NCBI GenBank assembly: GCA_043804035.1
Contig: JAZDJJ010000178.1
Span: 1 to 10,756 of the forward strand
DNA length: 10,756 bases
Direction of reading: 5' to 3'
Source of the DNA: JAZDJJ01 sp043804035
Lineage (GTDB): Bacteria; Bacteroidota; Bacteroidia; Palsa-948
Every line of letters begins with the position of its first letter. Positions within the stretch are counted from its first letter, which is position 1. This document shows positions 6,093 through 10,756 of the stretch, in pieces. The translations under genes were made by a program, and so were the position numbers. Below the pieces are notes generated by a model that had not been told where the DNA came from, did not search any database, and saw nothing but the letters and a program-made list of their open reading frames with translations.

Positions 6093-6632
6093 ATGAAAAA
6101 GATTTTTGTTCTTGTGTTTACTGCTTTTGTTTTCTTTATCGTATCGTGCGAACATAAGAATGATACTTCCGCAGAAAAAAATGCAGTTATTTCAAAAATT
6201 GATTCAATGGAAAAAATTCTTTTTAATTCAAAAAGTTTTTCTGTTGACAAAAAACTCGCTCATAACGTTGTAAATTCATATCTTGATTTTGCAAAAAATT
6301 ATTCTGATGATTCTGCTCATTGTGCCGAATATCTATTCAGGGCTTCTGAATTGGCAAATGCGATGAAAGAATATTTTCAGGCGATAAATTATTTGAGCCG
6401 GATATGTAAAAATTATCCAAAGTTCAAAAAAATTCCTGAATGTATTTTCCTGCAGGGATTTTATTATCAGGAATTTTTGAAAGATACTATTCGTGCAAAA
6501 GAATTTTACGAGCAACTCATTTCAAAATATCCCACTCATGCTTTTGCGAACGATGCAAAGGCATTGATGAATATGTTCGGAAAATCAGAAGAAGTGCTAA
6601 TAAAAGAATTTGAAAAGAAAGAAACGAACTGA
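6093..6632 (+). CDS. TPR-like lipoprotein
   Basis: This 179-residue protein has a lipoprotein signal: MKK, a hydrophobic core, and a lipobox ending IVSC, with Cys19 as the lipidated residue. Asp and Asn follow in the next residues, but without enough context to predict which membrane it goes to. The mature part is helical and contains TPR-like units, roughly 70-105 (CAEYLFRASELANAMKEYFQAINYLSRICKNYP) and 112-150 (including AKEFYEQLISKYPTHAFANDA). The xYP spacing echoes BamD/YbgF-type repeats, but at 179 residues it is shorter than BamD. It lies 8 bp after def and so is co-transcribed. It is likely a periplasmic scaffold; no specific partner is indicated. It ends at a convergent junction with cdaA. 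Confidence 0.82.
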   Translation: MKKIFVLVFTAFVFFIVSCEHKNDTSAEKNAVISKIDSMEKILFNSKSFSVDKKLAHNVVNSYLDFAKNYSDDSAHCAEYLFRASELANAMKEYFQAINYLSRICKNYPKFKKIPECIFLQGFYYQEFLKDTIRAKEFYEQLISKYPTHAFANDAKALMNMFGKSEEVLIKEFEKKETN

Positions 6633-6700
6633 ATTTAGGTTTGAAACGTACATAAAATTTTTAATTACACAATGACGAACTAAGGAGATAATTTATTGAG

Positions 6701-6721
6701 GTGGCGGGTCAAGCCCGCCAT
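6701..6721. terminator. Hairpin between convergent TPR-lipoprotein and cdaA genes
   Basis: The sequence has a perfect 7-bp GC-rich stem, TGGCGGG (6702-6708) and CCCGCCA (6714-6720), with a 5-nt loop. A G-T pair can extend it by one. It sits in the 194-bp gap between two converging genes and could stop transcription from both sides, though there is no T-tract next to the stem. The GGCGGG-tcaag-CCCGCC motif followed by ATGACG also looks like a dispersed REP-like palindrome of environmental genomes (recollection). Confidence 0.55.
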
Positions 6722-6826
6722 GACGAACAAATCAAAAAGGATTTATAGAAGAAATGTAACAAATGCCCGGTATTCATAGCGATACACAGAAAAGAATTTT
6801 TAGAAAAAAGTATAACAAAATATTTT

Positions 6827-7600
6827 TCAACTCATTTCTTTTTCAATTCTCATCTTTAACTGTTCTATACTAATTCCATTTTCAACGTATCCTTTTTTGG
6901 CAAAAGAAATTTCGCCTGTTTGTTCCGATATAATGATGGCGAGCACATCAGAAATTTCGGTGATTCCTACTGCTGCACGGTGACGCATGCCGAGATGAGA
7001 AGGAAAATCTTTCTGCTCAGTGAGGGGAAGGACGCATCGTGCTGCGCAAATTTTATTATTTGAAATTATTACAGCACCATCATGCAGAGGACTGTTTTTG
7101 TAAAAAATACTTTCCAGAGTTTTGGACGAGATTTTTGCATCCATTGCTTCACCGGTTTTGATATAAAAATTCAAATCAGAATCTGCTGCAAGAATGATTA
7201 GTGCGCCAATTTTTAATTCACTCATGTTTTTGCAGGATTGCAAGATTGACTGCAAGTCAGATGAATAAAGGTGTTTTCTTTTCTGTTTAAATAATTTTTT
7301 TCCGAACGAAAATTTGTCTAAGAAATCCGGAGTTCCTATCAATAGCAAAAATTTTCGGAGTTCCGGTTGAAAAACAATAAGCAGTGCAATGATTCCAACA
7401 TCAATAAATTTTCTGAGTATTTCGCTCAGCACTTCCATATTCAGCGATTCTACAATTTTCCAGATAAAGTAAATGGCTACAATGCCTAAAAAAATATTCA
7501 TCGCCACAGTACCATTAACTAATCGGTAAAGTTGGTAAAGCAGGATAGCGACAAGAAAAATATCAATAATATCAAGCCAGCCGAAAGAGAGAAATGTCAT
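6827..7600 (-). CDS. cdaA: Diadenylate cyclase CdaA (c-di-AMP synthase)
   Basis: This 257-residue membrane enzyme condenses two ATP into the second messenger c-di-AMP, which controls potassium and osmolyte balance and envelope stability. Three hydrophobic segments lie in the first ~90 residues (about 9-28, 34-52 and 66-88), followed by FQPELRKFL (77-85). The cytosolic DAC domain has the two signature motifs intact: DGAVI (174-178) and MRHRAAVG (205-212). Spacing nearly matches CdaA of Firmicutes. Length is normal. It is transcribed alone on the minus strand, convergent with ruvX-def-lipoprotein and divergent from hemH. The CdaR/GlmM neighbours seen in Firmicutes are absent, as expected outside that phylum. 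The ATG at 7600 starts right before the first membrane segment. Confidence 0.95.
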   Translation of the reverse strand: MTFLSFGWLDIIDIFLVAILLYQLYRLVNGTVAMNIFLGIVAIYFIWKIVESLNMEVLSEILRKFIDVGIIALLIVFQPELRKFLLLIGTPDFLDKFSFGKKLFKQKRKHLYSSDLQSILQSCKNMSELKIGALIILAADSDLNFYIKTGEAMDAKISSKTLESIFYKNSPLHDGAVIISNNKICAARCVLPLTEQKDFPSHLGMRHRAAVGITEISDVLAIIISEQTGEISFAKKGYVENGISIEQLKMRIEKEMS

Positions 7601-7629
7601 AGCACTATTAATTATGAATAATAAAAAAA

Positions 7630-7637
7630 CAAATGTA
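7630..7637 (-). promoter_or_regulatory. Candidate -7 box of cdaA
   Basis: The minus strand reads TACATTTG, an exact match to TAnnTTTG, ending 29 nt before the cdaA ATG. The upstream -33 region is only a weak match (a GTGTG run). Plausible but unproven. Confidence 0.35.
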
Positions 7638-7826
7638 CATGAATTTTTTTTTTACACACAGATGGATAAAAGTTTAAAGTTTGAAGTCTAAAATTAATTT
7701 CCTTTTTTGATATAGGACTTACGCAAGAAATATCACGAGTGCCGTTTTGATAACTTGATAATTCCCTTGTCATTTTTCAATTGCCATCTGCTTTAGCTGA
7801 CGGAAAACAAATTACAGAAATAATTA

Positions 7827-7842
7827 TCGGGCTTCAGCCCGA
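7827..7842. repeat. Short REP-like palindrome
   Basis: TCGGGCT-TC-AGCCCGA is a 7-bp perfect inverted repeat with a 2-nt centre. About 30 bp to its left is CTGCTTTAGCTGACGG, itself close to a palindrome around TTTAGCT. Motifs of this type are, from memory, frequent REP-like elements in Bacteroidota spacers and may be mobilised by REP-associated tyrosine transposases. No transposase is in the window. Confidence 0.55.
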
Positions 7843-7985
7843 AACAATGCCTGCAAATTTTGACCAACCATTTTGGACTAAATCTCTTTCTGTTGATTAC
7901 AGGTATATGCCATAGGAATAAATTTCTTTTTGCTTCATGCTTTGTTCCCTCATATGAGAAATTAAATACTTTTGCTTTGCGGTTA

Positions 7986-8099
7986 AATAAACAATAAACA
8001 ATAGTTCGGCTTTATTTTGGCTCCGCTCAATAACCACGCTCACTACCTGTTTGCCGTCTGCACAGGCAGGCAAGTAATAAATAGTCAATTCTCAATAGC
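7986..8099. repeat. Mosaic repeat copy B with an inserted palindromic module
   Basis: Heptamers aataaac, aataaac and aatagtt (7986-8006) lead into a 48-bp core (7999-8046) that shares CAATAGTTCGGCTT and CGCTCACTAC with copy A (799-846) at the same internal offset. In copy A the core is followed at once by AAGTAAT. Here 25 extra bases (8047-8071) sit between CACTAC and AAGTAAT. That insert resembles the central hairpin of the element at 9225-9364. Four more heptamers follow (8072-8099). Confidence 0.7.
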
Positions 8100-8102
8100 G
8101 GT

Positions 8103-8131
8103 TTTGCTTTCTTTTTATTGAAAAATATTTG
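8103..8131 (+). promoter_or_regulatory. Candidate hemH promoter
   Basis: TTTG (8103-8106) and AATATTTG (8124-8131, one base off TAnnTTTG) are 17 nt apart, a suitable spacing for Bacteroidota promoters. The -7 box ends 4 nt before the hemH ATG, again implying a very short or absent leader. Confidence 0.4.
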
Positions 8132-8135
8132 ATTA

Positions 8136-9221
8136 ATGAAAAAAGGAGTTCTTCTCGTCAATTTTGGCTCACCCGATTCGCCTTCTGTAAAAGATGTGCG
8201 AAAATATCTATCTCAATTTCTCAACGATCCGTTTGTAATGGATATTCATTCTATTGTAAGATTTTTTCTTGTCAACTTTTTTATCGTTCCTTTCCGTGCA
8301 TCAAAATCAGCCAAGAAATATGAACATATCTGGACAAGTGATGGTTCTCCATTAATTGTCCACGGAAAAAAAGTTAAAAATATTTTACAGAAAGAACTCA
8401 ATCGTTTCGTGTCCAATCATTCTTCAAAAGAAGAATCGGAATATATCGTGGAATTGGGAATGCGATATCAAAATCCAAGTATAGAATTTGCTTTACAAAA
8501 TCTAAAAAAAGAAAATGTAAATGAAATAACAGTGCTTCCACTTTATCCACAATATGCTCTTTCATCTACGGAATCAACTATTAAAGAAGTGAAACGCGTG
8601 ATTAAAAAAATAAATCTCTCTTGCGAAATAAAATTTATCAGAAAGTTTTTTGACCATCCTGATTTCATTGATGCGTGGATTGATGTTTCAAAGAAATATA
8701 ATTGCGAAGAATATGACTATTTTATTTTCAGTTATCACGGTTTGCCGGAACGACAAATATTTAAAGCATGTGAAAAAGAGCAAAGTGATAATAGTAAAAA
8801 TTTCAAATCCTGTTTATCAATATATGATTGTGAAAATAGAAACCTGAACCCTGAAACCCGAAACTCTTTTTGTTATCGTGCTGCTTGCTATGAAACAACA
8901 CGGCAACTTGTTAAACGATTAAATATCTCTAAAAAAAAATATATCACCTCCTTTCAATCACGATTTAATGGCAAATGGCTTGCACCTTACACCGATAAAA
9001 TAATTAAAGAAAAAGCAAAAGAAGGTGTAAAAAAAATTCTTGTCTTTTCTCCATCTTTTGTTGCAGATTGTTTAGAAACAATTTATGAAATAGATTTTGA
9101 ATACAGTGAATTATTCAAAAAACATGGAGAAAAAAAATTACAATTAGTAAAAAGTTTGAATGAGAATGCGAAATGGATTGAATGTTTGATTAACCTTATT
9201 AAGGGTGGTTCCAAAAATTAG
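8136..9221 (+). CDS. hemH: Ferrochelatase
   Basis: This 361-residue enzyme inserts Fe(II) into protoporphyrin IX (or coproporphyrin III) in the last part of heme synthesis. It opens KKGVLLVNFGSPDSPSVKDV (2-21), then GSPLIVHGKK (70-79), GMRYQNPSI (108-116) and LPLYPQYA (134-141). The metal/porphyrin residue is His201 in FSYHGLPER (198-206), followed by TSFQSRFNGKWLAPYT (271-286) and the conserved Glu314 in DCLETIYEI (311-319). Length is slightly above the usual ~310-350. The extra material lies at about 212-245, between the SYHGLP loop and CYRAACYET, a region with several cysteines (212, 226, 232, 246, 251) that could be a metal-cluster loop or simply variable. Part of this loop (NLNPETRNS) is encoded by a heptamer repeat. 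hemH stands alone, with no other heme gene nearby, and an inverted-repeat element follows 3 bp after the stop. Confidence 0.96.
   Translation: MKKGVLLVNFGSPDSPSVKDVRKYLSQFLNDPFVMDIHSIVRFFLVNFFIVPFRASKSAKKYEHIWTSDGSPLIVHGKKVKNILQKELNRFVSNHSSKEESEYIVELGMRYQNPSIEFALQNLKKENVNEITVLPLYPQYALSSTESTIKEVKRVIKKINLSCEIKFIRKFFDHPDFIDAWIDVSKKYNCEEYDYFIFSYHGLPERQIFKACEKEQSDNSKNFKSCLSIYDCENRNLNPETRNSFCYRAACYETTRQLVKRLNISKKKYITSFQSRFNGKWLAPYTDKIIKEKAKEGVKKILVFSPSFVADCLETIYEIDFEYSELFKKHGEKKLQLVKSLNENAKWIECLINLIKGGSKN
8837..8864. repeat. Heptamer tract inside hemH
   Basis: Four in-phase words, tagaaac, ctgaacc, ctgaaac, ccgaaac, lie within the hemH coding sequence. They encode about residues 234-243 in the variable loop before CYRAAC. 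Three heptamers make 21 bp or 7 codons, so gain or loss of three units would keep the frame. This is the only coding copy of the repeat type in the window. Confidence 0.6.
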
Positions 9222-9224
9222 TTT

Positions 9225-9364
9225 CGTCATTGCGACATGACTCGTATTGAGCTTGCCGAAATAAGCGAAGCGAAATGGAAGCAATCTCTAATCTGCCTGT
9301 GCCGAACACGGCAGACAGGTAGCAAGAACAAAGATTGCTTCGGGTTGCAACCCTCGCAATGACG
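9225..9364. repeat. 140-bp inverted-repeat element (MITE/REP-like), possible hemH terminator
   Basis: The outer arms are perfect: CGTCATTGCGA (9225-9235) and TCGCAATGACG (9354-9364). Inner arms GAAGCAATCT (9278-9287) and AGATTGCTTC (9332-9341) pair in nested order, and the centre (9291-9320) is a third palindrome built on CTGCCTGTGCCG / CGGCAGACAGG. The whole can fold into one long hairpin with a side loop. It starts 3 bp after the hemH stop. From memory, CGTCATTGCGAG...GAAGCAATCT elements are scattered in unrelated environmental bacteria and look like non-autonomous mobile or REP elements. One arm recurs at 4853-4882. Confidence 0.8.
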
Positions 9365-9560
9365 TTAATTTGTATTTTTAGAACTGCACTTATGTTTCAT
9401 GGTAAGAGAAACTTTTTCCTTGCGTATCAAAAAATAATTATTACTATTGCATATTATTTTGATAATGATGAAACGCCAAACTTTTTTAATTGCAAAATAT
9501 TTTTTGGGGATGTAAAAAAATTATGTGTCATTATAAATTGTTTTTGAATATAAAATCACT
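9365..9560. other. Spacer before the protease gene
   Basis: Together with the inverted-repeat element this makes a 339-bp gene-free stretch after hemH. It carries direct repeat copy 1 (9420-9475). The 70-codon frame at 9335-9547 begins inside the inverted-repeat element and crosses the direct repeat, so I do not call it. No clear promoter for the protease gene is seen. Confidence 0.5.
9420..9475. repeat. 56-bp direct repeat flanking the protease gene, copy 1
   Basis: The 56 bp start TTGCGTATCAAAAAATAATT and end ATAATGATGAAACG. They match 9972-10027 at 55 of 56 positions. Inside, TATCAAAA (from 9425) and TTTTGATA (to 9464) form an inverted repeat that extends to 12-bp arms with a 2-nt bulge. 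The copies are 552 bp apart with the aspartic protease gene between them. Confidence 0.9.
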
Positions 9561-9938
9561 ATGAGTATTATTTCACAATCCGTAAAATTTGCAGGGTCTA
9601 AAGGCAAAGCAGAAGTTGAAACATTATTTGACAGTGGGGCTAGTTATTCCTTCATTAAAAAAAATGTAGCTGAAAAACTTGGATTATTAGATTCTCTGCC
9701 TGAGCCAATGTTTTTTGAAACGGCAAAAGAAAACGAAAGCATAAGTATAAAACAAGCCATAAGATTAGCTTTTATTATCAATGACATAAAATTATCCGAT
9801 GAATTTTTAATTTCTGAAAATTTAAGCGAAGATATTATAATTGGTGCTTCTACAATGCAGAAATGGCGTATTAAATTGGACTTTGACAATGACAAAGTAA
9901 TTGTTGACAAAAAAGCATCACGTCTGATTCTAAAATAA
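9561..9938 (+). CDS. Retropepsin-like aspartic protease (clan AA)
   Basis: This 125-residue single-domain protein has the retroviral-type aspartic protease layout. A beta hairpin precedes the catalytic triad ETLFDSGASYSFI (20-32), with Asp24-Ser25-Gly26 in place of the commoner DTG. After a flap-like region (about 48-65) comes the second signature, hydrophobic-hydrophobic-Gly in DIIIGASTMQKWRIKLDF (91-108). Proteins with one DSG/DTG per chain work as homodimers. No signal peptide or membrane segment is present, so it should be cytosolic. No partner gene is adjacent. The gene is flanked by 56-bp direct repeats with internal palindromes, which suggests it moves or has been copied as a unit. Substrate unknown. 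Such small proteases occur widely in bacteria, sometimes beside toxin-antitoxin or AbrB-like genes, but none is seen here. Confidence 0.88.
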   Translation: MSIISQSVKFAGSKGKAEVETLFDSGASYSFIKKNVAEKLGLLDSLPEPMFFETAKENESISIKQAIRLAFIINDIKLSDEFLISENLSEDIIIGASTMQKWRIKLDFDNDKVIVDKKASRLILK

Positions 9939-9971
9939 AAACTTCTATACTCCAAACTTTTTTATTTTTTT

Positions 9972-10027
9972 TTGCGTATCAAAAAATTATTATTACTATT
10001 GCATATTATTTTGATAATGATGAAACG
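9972..10027. repeat. 56-bp direct repeat, copy 2
   Basis: One base differs from copy 1 (A to T in the AAT/ATT stretch), which shortens the inner palindrome, although the outer TATCAAAA/TTTTGATA arms (9977-10016) remain. It begins 33 bp after the protease stop codon. Confidence 0.9.
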
Positions 10028-10052
10028 TTAAAATTTTTTTGTTGGTTGTATT

Positions 10053-10082
10053 AAAATAATTATTATCATTGCATATTATTTT
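10053..10082. repeat. Partial third copy of the protease-flanking repeat
   Basis: Thirty bases, AAAATAATTATTATCATTGC followed by ATATTATTTT, match the middle of the 56-bp repeat with two changes (a CT/TC swap). The TATC and GATA ends are missing. Confidence 0.7.
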
Positions 10083-10103
10083 TTTGAATTTAGGAATCAT
10101 GAA

Positions 10104-10186
10104 AACTTCCAACTTCCAACTTCCAACTTCCAACTTCCAACTTCCAACTTCCAACTTCCAACTTCCAACTTCCAACTTCCAACTTC
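10104..10186. repeat. Heptamer tandem array, 11.9 copies of aacttcc
   Basis: Eleven perfect aacttcc units (10104-10180) are followed by aacttc. No variant unit is present, so the array is young or being homogenised, and it is a prime candidate for length variation by slippage. Read in frame it gives a repeated NFQLPTS heptapeptide with an ATG at 10099 and an AGGA just upstream. I regard this as chance, because any stop-free 7-bp tandem gives a 7-residue repeat. Confidence 0.97.
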
Positions 10187-10319
10187 AAGCTTTAAGCACT
10201 CCGAATTTTAGGCATTTCTTTTTCTGTATCCTAGAACCCTTGCGGTTGTACACACACGACTCTTTAATTTATGGTGGCGGACGAAAGTATCTCAGTCAAC
10301 TGTTTTTTATCATTGGTCA

Positions 10320-10674
10320 TTTTCCAAATCATTTTAGAACGTTCAGAAATTATTTTGGTACGTTCACGAAGCACGCCGTAACGTTTACGAATCATTTGAT
10401 AACGTTCACGAAACCCGCGGTAATGTTCACGAAACCCGCGGTAATGTTCACGAAGCCCGCGGTAATGTTCACGAAGCCCGCGGTAACGTTCACGAAGCCC
10501 GCGGTAATGTTCACGAAGCCCGCGGAAAGTTCACGAAGCATCCGTAAACGTTCACGAAACACCCAAACCGTTCACGAAGCATTGGTAAACATTCACGAAG
10601 CATTTGTAAACATTCACGAGGCATTTGTAAAAGTTCACTAGGCATTTTGGAACGCTCCCGAATCATTTAGAAAA
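10320..10674. repeat. 21-bp tandem array, about 16 units
   Basis: Units with the consensus GTTCACGAAGCCCGCGGTAA plus T/C are phased at 10341, 10362, 10383, 10404, 10425, 10446, 10467, 10488, 10509, 10529, 10550, 10570, 10591, 10612, 10633 and 10654. A degenerate unit precedes them. All but two intervals between these starts are exactly 21 bp; the two exceptions are 20 bp. Units 4-9 in the centre are nearly identical and units on both sides are progressively diverged, as expected from unequal exchange. Each central unit holds a TTC-AC-GAA dyad and a CCGCGG palindrome. GC content is well above the surrounding DNA. Function unknown. Confidence 0.95.
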
Positions 10675-10756
10675 CTTAAAAAATGCAAAACAATCAATTT
10701 TCTATAAATCTTAATTTTTAAATCTATGAAAATAATTTTTTATCTCCCGCGAAGGG

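Larger units (their letters stand above)
7601..8135. other. Divergent spacer between cdaA and hemH
   Basis: These 535 bp hold no confident gene. From the left there is a possible cdaA -7 box on the minus strand (TACATTTG, 7637 to 7630), a poly-T run, an aaagttt heptamer pair (7669-7682), a small palindrome CGGGCT-TC-AGCCCG (7828-7841), a stretch open on the plus strand from 7754 to a TAG at 7913-7915, and then mosaic repeat copy B with heptamer tracts (7986-8099). The 63-codon minus frame at 7897-8088 crosses the repeat and is not called. Confidence 0.65.
9939..10756. other. 818-bp repeat-dominated region without a credible gene
   Basis: After the protease come direct repeat copy 2 (9972-10027), a partial third copy (10053-10082), an 83-bp heptamer array (10104-10186), about 130 bp of ordinary-looking DNA (10187-10319) and the 21-bp tandem array (10320-10674). 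The last ~80 bp are AT-rich. An ATG at 10726 opens a frame (MKIIFYLPRE) that leaves the window, too short to call. A 190-codon frame over 10069-10641 exists only because the repeat periods (7 and 21) carry no stop in that frame; its product is low-complexity. Confidence 0.75.

Noticed and set aside
7897..8088. 63-codon minus-strand ORF (PACADGKQVV...)
   Set aside because: Its N-terminal part is encoded by the inserted palindromic module and mosaic repeat copy B, so it is a repeat shadow.
9335..9547. 70-codon ORF upstream of the protease gene
   Set aside because: It starts inside the inverted-repeat element and runs through the 56-bp direct repeat, with no protein-like features.
10104..10186. 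Telomere-like or CRISPR-like repeat
   Set aside because: A perfect 7-bp tandem of 12 copies without spacers and internal to the contig is a simple microsatellite.
10069..10641. 190-codon open frame with repeated NFQLPTS and FTKPAV(M/T) peptides, possibly a repetitive surface protein
   Set aside because: The frame follows mechanically from 7-bp and 21-bp tandem repeats without stops. It starts with TTG (or ATG 10099 in the repeat flank), is broken by the 20-bp interval between units 9 and 10, and has no signal peptide or domain.
10320..10674. CRISPR array
   Set aside because: Units are contiguous 21-bp tandems with no unique spacers, and no cas gene is present.
10726..10756. Start of a gene running off the right end (MKIIFYLPRE...)
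   Set aside because: Only ten codons are visible and the final bases resemble a CCCGCG-type repeat, which is not enough to call.

Overview
The window is low-GC, protein-dense bacterial DNA broken up by long repeat-rich spacers. It most resembles an uncultured member of the Bacteroidota. Supporting signs are the ruvX-def-TPR-lipoprotein cluster, a 2TM-domain protein, candidate TAnnTTTG-type -7 promoter boxes, a lack of clear Shine-Dalgarno sites, and spacers filled with short tandem repeats and palindromes. The phylum call is inference from gene content; no rRNA or tRNA gene is present.

Layout. 1-991: a heptamer-repeat spacer, a PIN-domain protein with an overlapping small partner (likely toxin-antitoxin), and a mosaic repeat. 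992-1282: a small two-helix membrane protein. 1283-1758: a gene-free spacer with a 49-bp hairpin repeat present twice, exactly 250 bp apart. 1759-4601, minus strand: a tight operon dapD - hisF2 (acetamidino-sugar modification) - GT4 glycosyltransferase, joining lysine/peptidoglycan precursor synthesis to surface polysaccharide synthesis. 4602-4984: a divergent spacer with several repeat families. 4985-6632, plus strand: ruvX, def and a TPR lipoprotein. 6827-7600, minus strand: the c-di-AMP synthase cdaA, converging on that cluster across a strong hairpin. 7601-8135: repeat spacer. 8136-9221: hemH (last step of heme synthesis), followed at once by a ~140-bp inverted-repeat element. 9561-9938: a small retropepsin-like aspartic protease between two 56-bp direct repeats. 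9939-10756: an ~12-copy heptamer tandem and a ~16-copy 21-bp tandem array, with no credible gene.

Most genes are housekeeping: lysine/DAP synthesis, Holliday junction or pre-rRNA processing, N-terminal deformylation, c-di-AMP signalling and heme synthesis. The accessory material is the PIN pair, the hisF2-GT pair and the protease cassette.

The most unusual structure is a recurring 7-bp periodicity in the spacers. Different heptamer words are repeated in phase in at least nine spacer tracts. A 21-bp (3 x 7) array occurs near the right end, and one heptamer tract lies inside the hemH coding sequence. It resembles the heptanucleotide STRR elements known from heterocystous cyanobacteria, but I know of no description of it in this setting.
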